The notes beneath the pieces are model-generated. The model saw nothing but the letters and a program-made list of their open reading frames with translations, ran no database searches and was not told the origin of the DNA. The translations under genes were made by a program, and so were the position numbers. Positions 45,533-58,412 of a stretch of DNA of 64,000 nt are shown one piece after another; positions within the stretch are counted from its first letter, which is position 1; the number at the start of each line of letters is the position of its first letter. Source of the stretch: Rhipicephalus microplus (taxonomy: Eukaryota; Arthropoda; Arachnida; Ixodida; Ixodidae); NCBI RefSeq assembly GCF_043290135.1, contig NC_134707.1:69245906-69309905 (forward strand). The letters are read 5' to 3'.

Positions 45533-46272
45533 TCAACAGAGGCATCGCCTAAATCTATTTTGTTCGAAAGATTTATAATATATCTCGGTTTGACCCCAAG
45601 TGCAGCGAAAAAGAATGGCATTTCGACAAACTAAAAGCTCATACGCCATCAGCTTGGCACTTTCAGGACGCTGATCATGCACACATCGGGACGCAATGAA
45701 ATAGGACACAGCTTCCCAAGAAATATCGAGAACTAAGAGTTGTTTGTCCGGGCTGGTGCTGCTTACACCTGCATGGGTATTATTTTTTTGCGTCCTCCAT
45801 TGCGTTTGAAAAGCACACTGCAAATATCGACTGTCAACCAAGAACTAGCCTTTAGCCTGGCTATTCATTAAGTAGCAGCGAAATCCCTTCGTAAAAACGA
45901 GTGCTGCGGCAAGTGTTGATATCTTCGTGTGATAGTTCGCATCGTCCTCAAAGCACAATATTTACTCTCTGGACGCTCAACAGATAAACGTATGAGTACT
46001 GCCATGCCGTTTAGGTCAAAGAAAAAGGTGGAGACACGTATGCCAACTGCAGTGAAAGGCGCGAAGTGTTGATGACCCTGAAAGTGCTCTTTTTTCACAA
46101 TCATACCGTTGGTGATGGAAAACCGTCCACCGCACTGAAACATTTCATAGAATACGCTTTGGGAATAGTAATAACGCTGAGGACCGACGTCAAAATATTC
46201 TTGCAAATTGGTACCCACACAACAAAATGGCTGGGTAAAGCAAGGTAAAAGTTGTGGACCTGCTCGCGGCAA
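45533..46272 (-). other. two coding-like stretches of unknown identity
   Basis: Two minus-strand frames (46272-45868 and 45841-45533) have composition more protein-like than their surroundings. The first contains EYFDVGPQRYYYSQSVF and GHQHFAPFTAVGIRVSTFFF, and near its end an exon-like border CCAGAGA/gtaaat at about 45974. An upstream ttgcaag border lies near 46205. The second contains LLVLDISWEAVSYFIASRC. I recognise neither and could not join them with consistent phase. They may be exons of a host gene or an unknown element. Confidence 0.25.
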
Positions 46273-46989
46273 GTACTTTGGAGGGTTTGTGCTCTGTCAA
46301 TCGATGCAAGAACGAATAGACTTCTGCAAGAAGCGGTACGTACATCTTTCACCCGAATTAGAATGTAGAATGAAGTGGTAGGTTCTAGATATCCAAGACT
46401 ACACTCGTTGCCGATTGGAGTGAAGCGAATCGTATATTTCAGAATTCAGAAAATATGTTATCACGGGTAGTCACTGGCAGTCAAAAGCGTTTCAATTGCA
46501 TCGGCCCAGTAGGTCGTCGTCAATAGCGTAGTTGTTAAAGTGGAGACGCAATGTCTGAGTTGTTGTTGTTGGCAAGGAATTTGTGGGTATGTCTATCAGC
46601 GAGGTGATCTGTATATTCTAGCGCTGTGCAGTGGCGATATCTCAATGATAACAAAAAATTAGCATTGGCAGATAGTGGCCACAGGGCATTTCCGTTAGGC
46701 GAGAGTGACGGTGACAGGGTGTCAGTACGGCTCATGTATACCATATAGGCACTGCGCCGTGTTCACGACCGGGTTGCAGAAATTAGGTGCCTTTTCACAA
46801 CTTCTAACCACTACCACCACCACCTATATCATTATTTGGCACGTGAAATGCCCAGTGAATGTCGCGGCTTGATGGCTTCTTCAATAACGACATCCAGCAC
46901 AGGCTTTGGCGGTTGGTAATAACGTGAAGAAGATGAACGGGTGAATGGGTGCAAAACTATTTTTGTCCAGCAAGACGCATGTCAGAACG
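46273..46989. other. unassigned spacer
   Basis: Contains a ccaccaccacca-like short run near 46818 and probably the decayed 3' end of the LINE fragment that follows. Nothing else seen. Confidence 0.4.
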
Positions 46990-47266
46990 CTGTGGGTGAC
47001 GAGCACTTTGTGACCGTCAGGCCAAGCCTGACAGCTGCAACGTGGGCCCGCTGGACAGCCCAGAGTTAGTCGAACAGAAAGTAGCTTTGGAGGGTCACCT
47101 CTCCCTGGCAGAAGTAGTAGTTGGGATAGATAGTCTGCCTTTTCTTGCACTTCCAAAGAATTTGTGCAAGCGTGGATACTTCACCGCATGCAGAACATGC
47201 TTCATTGAGGAATATTTCGGAATATATTGCGTGTACTGAGCTCAAGATAGTGTACGTCTCTCTCAA
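46990..47266 (-). pseudogene. LINE C-terminal fragment
   Basis: On minus, CSACGEVSTLAQILWKC gives a C-X2-C...H/Q...C zinc-like tail. After a stop and frame change comes LWAVQRAHVAAVRLGL. I recall this pair from the C-termini of RNase H-bearing (I/R1-like) LINEs of ticks, where it reads C..CG...TL.H.LW.C and then W...R...AA...G. It is a short, truncated, non-functional piece. The clade is uncertain. Confidence 0.5.
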
Positions 47267-47924
47267 TATTATTCAAAGAGTGAGCGTCTGAGGCCCATTA
47301 AGTATGACGTGAGGGAGTGGTCTGCTCTGTTAATTGTTACTTTATCCTTCCTTTGTTGATGCCTTGGTCTGCTTGATAAAACTGTATACTGTGTGTATAT
47401 TTAGATTGTCAAATATTGTTTATGCTTGTAAATGTTTGTTTCTTAGGGAGGACATATTTGTTGTTCGCATTACTTCTCTAAAATTATTTATAAATTTACT
47501 CCCACTCCTGTTATATTCTTCTGACAAATTGTCAGTATTTCGAAAGAAAGTATGAGAAAGTGTCAATAAATATGACATCAACTTGTTTTCTTTCACTAAG
47601 GGAAGAAGCAATGTCGCGCGTCATGTGCAGTAACCGTGTAACAGCATAGTAGCCCACACAAAACCCAATGGTTGATCGGGAAAGTATATTTTGTTCAATT
47701 AGGAATTCTACATTGTATTTGTTAGTGATATGCTTGAAATGTTTAGAGCTAGTAAACTCCAAAAATATATACCCATAGTTTTGATGTACATCTCAGTTTT
47801 CGGACATAATAACGAGCCCTACGCTTGCTAATTTCCACAGCTGGGAAATATAGCCAATATTATTGATTTTTTAAAATGTATATTAACTTAGCTCTCACGT
47901 GCCCTTTCTTTTGACAGCTTCATT
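47267..47924. other. unassigned AT-rich spacer
   Basis: No supported feature. Frames are short and hydrophobic, typical of AT-rich DNA. Confidence 0.4.
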
Positions 47925-48292
47925 GTTTTAGACTACACTGCCTCCACTAGAGGGCTTGGGCTGATCAAAGGGCTCAACGCTCTTGTCTCGTCAAACAATT
48001 CTTGACATTCTTGTAAAGTCATCATCAACCCGGCAGAAAAGAAGAGGCTTGATGAAACTATATGAGTAGTAAGCCATTCGCCTCAACTGGACTCGATAAT
48101 GCTGCGCCGGAAGGTTGGCTCTATTATTGAACAGGTTTTTGTATGCTTGCAATTACGGCCAGTCTCAATGAGGTTTGCTTGCAATTACGACCAGTCTCAA
48201 TAAGTGTTTCTGCACATCCAATATAAAAAGTTGTAACGCGCCTGCTCGCCAGCTGTATTGTGTCAATAAACTGTCTCGGCAACCCATTTACC
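47925..48292 (+). repeat. candidate solo LTR
   Basis: The sequence starts tgttttagac and ends ttacca. It has a 32 bp near-tandem pair (tgcttgcaattacggccagt at 48144, tgcttgcaattacgaccagt at 48176), a TATA-like atataaaaag at 48221-48230 and an AATAAA at 48264-48269. That order (U3 repeats, TATA, poly(A) signal about 40 bp on) suits an LTR. No second copy was seen in the window. Confidence 0.25.
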
Positions 48293-51200
48293 AACTATTA
48301 GTTCGTTAAACTTGCTAACTCCTAAGGTCAGCTTTTCATTTGTCAGGAATAATTTGGCTAGCGACAATCATATGTCTTAATTAATACAGTGCAATACGAT
48401 TTAACAATATGCAAGGAAAGCTGCAAAGTTCTTGGCGCGAAGTGCGTTTTTCACTCAAAAATACCTTATGAGCTTGAAGTAATTGAGCTGTGTGGGCTAC
48501 GGTAAACTCGCAACTAAATTTAAAAGAAAATATGTTACTGTGCAAATTGTTAAATAGACCAAAAGACAATCCTAACAACATAATGCTGTAAGTCATCGTT
48601 ATTCAACAGTCAATGAACGACAATTTCGACAAAATAAAAACTTATTGAAAGGTAAACATTAGAAAACTCATATGACATTATATCAAAGAGAGCGTATCAG
48701 AGGCAGTATCATAAGGCAGATCACTTCACATGAGCATGGTTTTCGCTAGTTCTGGTGTTCTAACCACGTTCGCGTTGTCAAACATAGGTGTGAAGCTGAG
48801 GTGAACATGTGTCATGTTGGTACGTGCACTAGAGGAAATTCAAACTGTATTCTTTGGCTTCAAAAAGAAAGTAGTATAGGCTGGCGTTCTTGCTTTTATT
48901 TTTGCAGTTTTAGTTATTACGGTATTCAAGGCACCGTGTACTAGACTGGTGCTCAATTATTGCTAGAACATTGCTTTCGTCCAAGAATGGATCGCATAAC
49001 GTGTCCACATATTGGAAGAAAGTGTTCAGGTGAGTGTTCGTGTGATTGCCGCTAAGTTAAACGTTATATTAAGTGGTCTTCGCTGATACTAGTTATTGCT
49101 GCCTTATATTTTTTGTTATGTGATTCAATGCCAAGTGGCGCTTGCAATCTTTTTAATGATTTCTCTGAATGAAGCTCCTACCAAGTTATTGAAAACACAC
49201 TCTCCCTTTGGAATCGCCTCAAAAGTTTACTCTACAACATGCGTAACATAATCGAACGCATTGAATGTAATTGATCTCAGCTCATGCAACTCTAGGCGTA
49301 TAAAATGGACGTCAAACAATGTAGCACCGAATAGAGTGCTGCAGATCGGTTGTGTGGTATTTCGTGCTTTAAATGCTTTCTTAGAATGCATAAAGAAGAT
49401 TTATCGCACTGTTATTCAATGTAGTGTTATTTAGGCGATATACTGCTTAACAATCTTTCCTATTGGATTCGCAAGATATTAATATATTACTAACCAAAAT
49501 AACTATGCTGAAGGAGCTGTAAAGCGAGGTTCGTGTATCAGATTTATCATTGTGCTGTAGCATATATACGAAATAGGTTTCTGTAAAAGCCGGATATTGT
49601 GGCACTTTTATTTGTGCCATAGTTGCTACTTTTTATTATTGCAATATGTCATCTGCGCAAATTAAGCACGTGATTTGCGTAGCCCAATCAATTGGTACTT
49701 ATAACATAAGTAGTGTGCTATTTTTACTGGCTTCAGAATATTGCCTGATTTTCTGTTAGCACTGCAGCAAGGAGTAAGTTTATCGTGATTTTCCTATTCG
49801 ATTTGCTGATTACAATTCAAATGAACAAAACTATTGCGGGTGCTTCTCTTCTGCAGTTGATAATTTCAGCGCAAACATTTCAATGAAGTAATGCTTGAAG
49901 TGTCTACCGCGAGTGTATTATTGTCTTAGCAAATGGTTTCCCATCACCCTGCTAGCTGCCTCCACGACGTTTCGCTTTCGAAATCGCGAAACAACAAGCA
50001 CCTTTTGATGAAAAAAAAGTTCAACATCCGTATAGTGAAACAGTTAGCTCATCGGGGTATGAAATATAGGTATTATGTCCTTTATACTAATTATACTGCC
50101 CTTCCTTAGTGTTTACTTTTTTAAACTCGCAACATTCTTGTTAAAAGGGCACTTCCAAATTCGAGAACAAAGTTCACAGGCGTGATAAAATTAGATTGCA
50201 GGATGATGTTATAGAAAGAGTGCGATGACTCAACGCAACCTCTGTACATGTTCGTGAAGGTTACTCTAACGCATTATCAAAAAATCACTGCAGAACTTTG
50301 TAATGGACAACTCGTACTGTACATCACAATGTTCGTCGTGTGGCGTCGCCGCTGTATCGCCGTTGCACTGCGACGACCCCAATGAGCTGCATACCCAGCG
50401 TTACTGGAGATTACAATGATCATAGCTCGGTACCTTACTGAACAGATTGAAACTCAGGGTGAAGAAGCCTTTATTAGAAGGTGGCATACACGTTTTTTTG
50501 GAGTTCAGAATAGAAATATTGAACTTCCATTACTGCCGTTTTAACTAAAAAAGGGGAAAAATTGCTTCTTGTCGCAGGTAATATATGAATCTGTTCCAAC
50601 TTTGTGCTTTTTGTGTTTATTTTCTCTTTGTTTTTTTTAGTGATTCATAATCTGCGAGAATATAGAAGTGCTATGTGTTACATTCTGTATAAGTTCTCTT
50701 GTTTGTACACGCCACTGAAGTGATATTGTTACACCAGACAGTTGTACTCGCTTGAAATGTTGTTACCAGTTTGCAATAAACTTCCCTGTGCCAAACAAGT
50801 CCCGACATATGTGCGAAGTGACTGATAATGAGTAGGTGAAGCAGTGGGAATGTTTGGTGTTACGAAAAATTGGCCCATGATATCGACGACACACCAGCGC
50901 GAATAAATGCGAAGAGTGTACGCTTCATACAGTGTAACAGGTATACAATGTACACTTCATACAATGTACTTGGCTCATCCCTGGTACGTTGTGTTGCGTT
51001 ATAAATTTCGTTTTACCTTCATTATTAGGCTGTACGCTATCGGACATAGCCCGAAGCAACGTTTCTAGACTAGGTAAGTTGCGAAACTCCCCGCGTCAGA
51101 CTACTCGGTACACGGCGCCGGGACAGCTTCCGATTTGGTCGCACTGGCGGCGCAACAAGCTTCCTCTAGCAGACGAAAACGCTTAGTCATCGTGGCAAGA

Positions 51201-51587
51201 CGCCGTGGCGGCCACTTTGAAACAGCTTTGCCAACGGTATAAAATCGAGATTCGTTGTGCTGCCAAATAAACCTAATACTGCGTAATATTTATCAGTGTA
51301 AGGCAAATATAGCATAGTTATGGTTTTCTGAACTGCCCACAATAAACAATGCTTGATATATAAAGCATAACATGCACGAGTCTTTTTGTTAGTTGCTAGT
51401 TGGTGTACGTTCGCATTAGATTTTTAGACGCGAAAAATGAAGTTACAATGTATTGCGTCGTATCTTGTGGCTGTGTTTTTAGTGCTTGAAAATAAATTAC
51501 ATTAATATGGCGCAATCTCGTGGCTTTTGTATGGTAATGTAAACAGCTTATTTTTTTTTCATATCAGTCACAATCCTTAGCAACTTA
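48293..51587. other. unassigned AT-rich region
   Basis: More than 3 kb with no recognisable gene, SINE, LINE or tandem repeat. A GC-rich patch at 51100-51180 is the only change in composition. It reads like intergenic or intronic DNA. Confidence 0.45.
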
Positions 51588-52250
51588 GACCGTCAAAAAT
51601 CTGCGCGTGCGGCCATTATCTTGAGCATGTCTTCCCTCTGCTTCTTGTTGAGTTCTTCTAATGAAACCTATTAACACAGCTGCAGCCAAAGCTTCGAGCA
51701 GAGACCAAACTTTGGGGTATCGGTGAGCGATTCGTAGTCATTACTCACGAGTCTGCCTGCTGACGCACTGAGACAACATGAACACACTTTCAGCATTTCG
51801 ATGTCCTCCAGAAGTCCGGCCAATTCGAAGATGGTTTCTGCATTTCCGGGCAACTTTGCCAAGCGATGGTGACAGCTGCTAATGGTGACTGTCACGTCTT
51901 CTTTGACGACAACACATTTCACCACAAGCGGCGCTTTTTTTGAAACACCACAAGACTTTCCACAAGCATGCAGCAAGCAAACAAACGTTTTATATGTCTT
52001 GAAGGGAAATGACGCCACTAGCTGACGACATGTTGGGACTTATTTCACAGTCTTTGAACTCAGTGCTCGGTAATAGCCTATTCTTTTTCACCGATGATAT
52101 TCTGGAAAATACCCCATTCCTATCGGGCAGCTTTCGTTTCTTTGTTGCGGGCTCCGCGACAAGGGTAAGCGGGCAAATTCGAGAATATTCGTGGAACGCA
52201 TCCGTCGACGAGGTCACAGTTTCTTCTGGCGATTTGTACCTTCTTACCAT
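51588..52250 (-). other. unrecognised coding-like region, nuclear-type first frame
   Basis: A first frame (52250-51990) includes a basic KKRKLPDRNG nuclear-localisation-like motif. A second frame overlaps it (52018-51671) and holds ISSCHHRLAKLPGNAETIF, ELAGLLEDIEMLKVCSCC and a terminal SKLWLQLC. After two stops LEELNKKQREDMLKIMAA continues to 51588 in the same direction. Frames one and two differ by one base, so a frameshift or intron is needed. No known domain. It may be a decayed host gene or transposon protein. Confidence 0.3.
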
Positions 52251-53899
<1,649 letters not shown>

Positions 53900-54292
53900 G
53901 TGCTTAGTCCGAAATCACATGAGCATTGCGGTCCTCGGGTATCTTAAAGAGGTCATTCTGAATGCACTGTCTTTATTTTTTAGATTTTCTAATAAATATT
54001 TGTTTTCAGTGACTGACAAAGAATCGTACAAAAATGTGTGTGATGCTGGTCTACCTGAACCCCTGTACCACACCACGTACACTGGAGGCCAAAGGCGAAA
54101 TGTGCATAAGAAATTGTACAGAATGCAAGTGACTCTTGCCGCGAAGTCTTTGTTTTTTGCGCTTCACATGGGTACAGTATCTCTAAGGACATTAGAAGCA
54201 GACCGCGAATTCACTCACCTTGGGCGACAAAATGCATTATCTGCAAAAAAAAAACAGAAACTGTAGGTCATGCTTTCTCGCACTGTTGAGAA
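53900..54292 (+). pseudogene. Tx1-like LINE 3' fragment
   Basis: The frame VLGYLKEVILNALSLFFRFS, then NKYLFSVTDKESYKNV, LYHTTYTGGQRRNVHKKLYR and AKSLFFALHMGTV, lines up with the C-terminal part of the 39.6 kb element (WGFMQEVYLAVQFLKARFS, KYLYTVSRKALYKDL, KTFFYKLHSETL). After a frame change in an A run at 54244-54254, ETVGHAFSHC matches the ET.EH.F.SC half of the zinc motif. It is 5'-truncated and non-functional, and a SINE abuts its end. Confidence 0.75.
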
Positions 54293-54500
54293 GGAATGTA
54301 TTGCTGCGTTAGCAATTATGTGAACACCCTCGGCAGGCGTGGCGCCGTCATGTGCCATATATGTATACGTATCTATGTATATAATAAAACGCGAGAAAGA
54401 AAAAAACCCAGAAAAAAAGAATTTGGCACGCGGAATCGAACGTAAGATCTTCGCGTCGTGAATGCGGAGCGTTAACCACTGAGCCACAAAGAGATACCAT
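54293..54500 (-). mobile_element. tRNA-headed SINE, third family
   Basis: On minus the head has A box TGGCTCAGTGG (54476-54486) and B box ACGTTCGATTCC (54432-54443). A T-rich linker (ttctttttttctgggttttt) follows, then ttctcgcgttttattata and an end containing ccgagggtgttcacataatt. I recall this arrangement from tick SINEs. The copy appears complete and follows the LINE fragment directly. Confidence 0.75.
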
Positions 54501-55404
54501 CTTCACTGTTCAAACGGCAAGCAATTTATATCTACCACTTACCACTGTTGGCGGGCATCGTGGTGGGGGGGGGGGGGGACGACTTAACGCGTTTTCAGCA
54601 TTACCAGCAAGATGGCGCAATCAGTGCGCGGCGCCTCTCCTCTAATGCGCGTACTATAGCCCGCGGAAAGGAGGGAAGTGGACGATTTCTCGTGCGCCCT
54701 TATCTCCCGGTAAGGAGGACCATACGTCTTCGCTGGTGTAAGACTTGCACTGGAACGATTCTTTTGTAGTTACAAGGCGTACAAAGGTCGCTGCAATCGT
54801 AGCACAGCCTCCGTTTGCGAAAAGGGCGTGCTTTTCAGACATAGCGAAGCAACACTTAAGACGCTCATTTCCGTTCATCTGTACCTGTGAGTTCGTATCG
54901 TGCGTCATTTGTGCACGAGAAACGTGGGACACGATTTGATCTGCTTGCCATTCAGAGTGTGACCTTTCACTTTGTCGCAATCGCGTTTATTGCTCCGCCT
55001 TTGCGGCAAAGCTGTGACTTTTTACTATTTTTGGACGTACTTCAAAATAAAATGAAGATGGAATTATCTTTAAATTGTTATAGTACGATGTTTCTGCCAA
55101 TAGTTTAAAAAAATCCTCATGAGTTGATTAGGCTAAGTGGCCTTCGCTGTTTATGGCGAGTCCCTAAGGTGGGGTTTGATTGTGATCAGAAGGCGCGGCC
55201 TCCACAAATGTGTTTCCGTGAATGTTTTGCCAAGTTTGTTGAACTGCAGATACCATAGCAGATTCTGCCTGAATGGTTGTTGAGGGTAGAACCCTTGACA
55301 GCACTTACGAAATTTCAATCTGTGGCCTTCTCGTAGGACTGTGACTGTTTCTGTTGTGCTTGTGGTTTGATGTATGCACATGTGAAGAGGTAATAAAGCA
55401 CAAC
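54501..55404. other. unassigned spacer with a poly-G run
   Basis: A run of about 15 G lies near 54565-54579. Short frames on both strands have no support. The region 54600-55000 is somewhat GC-richer than its surroundings. Confidence 0.4.
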
Positions 55405-55640
55405 AAAGAGAGGTGTGGCCGTGTAGCGTAACATCCGCTTTCCACACAAACGATCCGTGTTCGATCCCCACTCGGCGCCAAAAACGCTGGTTCGATTTTA
55501 TCATTATTTTTTATTTGCACTTCTAGCAATCCTTTGGTGACGGATAAGATGACAATTTTTTTTCTCACAACCAACGACGCCGACACCAACGCCCACACCT
55601 GAGTTTCGGCCAAAGGTGATTTTTACCACAATTGCGTTAA
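55405..55640 (+). mobile_element. SINE, second family, clearer copy
   Basis: A tRNA-like head with B box TGTTCGATCCCC at 55458-55469, ctcggcgcca as its 3' end, an AT-rich linker (ttttatttgcac), the block ggataagatgac, accaacgacgccgacacc and a terminal attgcgtta. It aligns with 188-397. No target duplication was resolved. Confidence 0.7.
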
Positions 55641-55956
55641 AAATTCCGGAAAGGATTCGGCAAGATCAAAATGACGTGTGCCATTGCAAACCTGTCCGAA
55701 ACGCTCTCACTAAGCACAGCTAAAAGATGAACCATCGCAGCAATTTTGATGCTGAAGCTACGCACATAAAAAGCTATTTTAAAAATTCGTGGCACATTTA
55801 AACAACAGCTGCAAACAATAACTGCTCAACTGGGTATTGCAGAGTGTGTACTGCACGATGTACGGAATGAGTGGAGAAAAAAAACACCGCAGCAACAAGA
55901 ACAGTGGAAAGAAAGAGTATGAATTGGGGACAAAACATAGAGCATTCGCTGTCTTG
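55641..55956. other. unassigned spacer
   Basis: Nothing recognised. The end (gctgtcttgggagccgg) joins the hammerhead-like block and aligns with its counterpart at 4880-4896. Confidence 0.4.
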
Positions 55957-56024
55957 GGAGCCGGCTGAACAGTCATCCCAGAAGAGGGGGCTGAATTGGT
56001 CCCGAAACATCGGGTCAGATTATA
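55957..56024 (+). ncRNA. degenerate hammerhead ribozyme motif, second copy
   Basis: Core CAGAAGA (55979-55985; CUGANGA with one change), one extra G, stem II GGGGCT-GAATT-GGTCCC (six pairs including two G-U wobbles), then GAAAC (56004-56008) and ATC before the cleavage point. Stem I pairs atcc with gggt. Compared with 4887-4956, the stem II strands differ by changes that keep pairing here. It is probably a remnant of a Penelope-like element terminal repeat. Confidence 0.5.
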
Positions 56025-57434
56025 GTATTTTATTTTACCTTTAGACACCATGAACGTACAGTGCCTGGTGGGTTTATTTTATTTGTATGAGTTTATTTTG
56101 ACTAGAAGGCTGATTACTGGGAGCTTTAGCGGCACTTTCGATGTTTGGCAGTGGTGGCCTCACTTGCGTAAATTGCTCCTGTTGGTGAGCTTTTATCCCG
56201 AGGGCTAACGTTCAAGATCCTGTCGAAACATTTGTGAACGTAAAGTACTTAACATACCTTTGGGCACAGCAATAGTGATGCATGACATTACATGAAGAAC
56301 AACGTAATAAACAGTGGTATTCGATATGCATTCATTCAAAGCATCGTCATCGGAGAGGAGAAACACTACGGCGGACGCTTTCTCGTTAGAGCAGATATGC
56401 AAGCTCTAGCCATGAAGTTGGAACGGTATCCCGCAGTACGATCACATTAATTGCGTGACAATCACCATCGTCGCTTTTCTGTACCACTTCCTGTAGCAGT
56501 TTAATTTGTGGAGGCTATCGGGCTTCAAGCGCCAGGCGACGTACAAACATCATCAATTTATCTGAAAGGTGCACTGCTCTGGCTCAAGACGCGACATGCC
56601 AACTCGTTTCCTATCGCAAGGTGCCGAAAATGCCCGTTACACTCAAACTAACGAAACCGTTTTTGTAGATGCTCGTTAACCTTATTATACCGTATTTCAC
56701 TTCACCGCTTCCAGAAAGCAATATCGCATCTGTACACTATGACCATTTTTGACGCAGAAGATTTTGAGAGATATAAAACGCGTTTCCGAAGCCTCGAGAG
56801 TGTCCGTCGGAAGTGCAGTGGGAAGGGCGCCCAGCACATGCAATCGCCCACCATTGATACAGCTCTCACGTTACCAAAATAAAATAGTATTTTCTGTCTA
56901 ATCTAGTTTTCTGCATTTGAACAATGCCTTTTCCACGGCCGTGGTAATATATGGATAGTCCTAGGATAAACCACATTTTAGTCAAAACAGGGCACAGTCC
57001 CAAACTTGAGTGTTCGGCTCAAACAACAAAGGGGTTTGAGCATTTGGTTGTCTCAATATTATTGTCAAGATCATTTTCTCATTCGGTTCACTTCATTATA
57101 TTGATGACATCAACTGCGTGAAGCTTTGTGCACTTCACATAATATTACGCTCCCAACGCTTACCATTTACCGAATGTGGCATGTATTTCATGTTCAAACT
57201 TCTCACAAAAACTAAGACTCCAATGTAGAGGCCAACTTAGCAAGGCAACTGACATTCTGTTTTGTATGAGGAAACTGAAGACGTTTCTCTAAGAGCAAGA
57301 ACGAAAGACTTAAAAGTACTAGATCTGGAAGCAGGCTATCTTAACAAACAACTAAATTGTATGGTTTAGTACGTATTTTACTGACAAGAATACATAAGTT
57401 TGTTATTGTAATAATAAGCTTACACATTTTTCAG
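56025..57434. other. unassigned spacer
   Basis: No gene or repeat recognised before the acceptor-like ttacacatttttcag at 57420-57434. Confidence 0.4.
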
Positions 57435-57524
57435 GAAACTGGTTGTTATGAAGGCCGCTGATGCAAATGTTGTATGCTTTCTGGGAACATTCCTTCTTCT
57501 GTGCACGTTAGGCCAAGGACCAAC
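57435..57524 (+). other. candidate first coding exon encoding a signal peptide
   Basis: A strong acceptor (cacatttttcag) leads to 13 bp of leader and then ATG at 57448. The 25 codons give MKAADANVV, the hydrophobic core CFLGTFLLLCTLG, and a QGP end suited to signal peptidase. The exon stops at CCAAC/gtacgt. Tick secreted protein genes commonly have such a short signal-peptide exon. The following exon was not found before the TA repeat, so the mature protein is unknown and the gene is unproven. Confidence 0.4.
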
Positions 57525-57706
57525 GTACGTGATTGCAGGCATAGGCGGACGCAGTACGTATTGCGTGTTTTCACATTTGCACTGATATCTCAAGTTGAAA
57601 CAATACACTGACACAAAACAAACTACTTTCACCAAACTAGGCTGATACCACCGATCTTAAAAATAAAATATTTCTGTCACATATTAAAAATCGAAGACAG
57701 CTCTAT
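57525..57706. other. unassigned, possibly intronic
   Basis: If the signal-peptide exon is real, this is the start of its downstream intron. No second exon is visible. Confidence 0.3.
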
Positions 57707-57746
57707 ATATATTTATCCTTGTTGACAACGCTCCCGTTGTGCCATA

Positions 57747-57813
<67 letters not shown>

Positions 57814-57857
57814 TGGGAGTAATAATTCAATGGGCCAGTTAGTCTTCGTGAAGGTAT
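57707..57857. repeat. foldback-related fragment and (TA)n tract
   Basis: 57711-57748 (tttatccttgttgacaacgc, then tcccgttgtgccatatct) repeats the end of the foldback's right arm in the same orientation. A (TA)n run of about 60 bp follows (57752-57806), then a 50 bp unique piece before the left arm. Confidence 0.8.
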
Positions 57858-57905
57858 GGGATATGGCACAACGGGAGCGTTGTCAACAAGGATACATATA
57901 TTTAT

Positions 57906-57947
57906 TTCCCAACAGTTTCCGGAGTGGTCCTCCCTTCATCAGGGGAA
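57906..57947 (-). ncRNA. hammerhead ribozyme motif in the left arm
   Basis: Read on minus: stem I TTCCC, core CTGATGA (57942-57936) unaltered, one extra A, stem II GGAG-loop-CTCC, then GAAAC (57919-57915) unaltered, TGTT, and stem I GGGAA. Stem I pairs perfectly over five bases. Stem III would be the very short ACUGU, which needs dimerisation, as known for Penelope-type hammerheads. All core positions are canonical, which makes this the best candidate for activity in the window, although stem II has weak closing pairs. Confidence 0.6.
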
Positions 57948-58095
57948 GAGTTATACTAACATTAACTTCCAAACTTCGTTGCTGCGGCGTCCCTCTCGCC
58001 TTGAAAGATGTTTCAAGGCAAGAGGGACATCTTTCAAGGCGAGAGGGACGTGTCAGCAACGAAATTTGGAAGTTCATTTAATGTTAGTATATCTC

Positions 58096-58137
58096 ATCCC
58101 CGGATGAAGGGAGGACCCCTCCCAAAACTGTTGGGAA
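58096..58137 (+). ncRNA. hammerhead ribozyme motif in the right arm
   Basis: Stem I atccc/gggaa (four pairs), core CGGATGA (58101-58107; CUGAUGA with T to G), extra A, stem II GGGAGG-ACC-CCTCCC (six perfect pairs), then AAAAC where GAAAC is expected (58124-58128). Stem II is stronger than in the left arm. Two core changes should abolish cleavage. The pair suggests an ancestral motif with both features intact. Confidence 0.55.
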
Positions 58138-58183
58138 ATAAATATATTTATCCTCGTTGACAACGCTCCCGTTGTGCCATATC

Positions 58184-58393
<210 letters not shown>

Positions 58394-58412
58394 TGATTCC
58401 CCCTCCCCCCGA

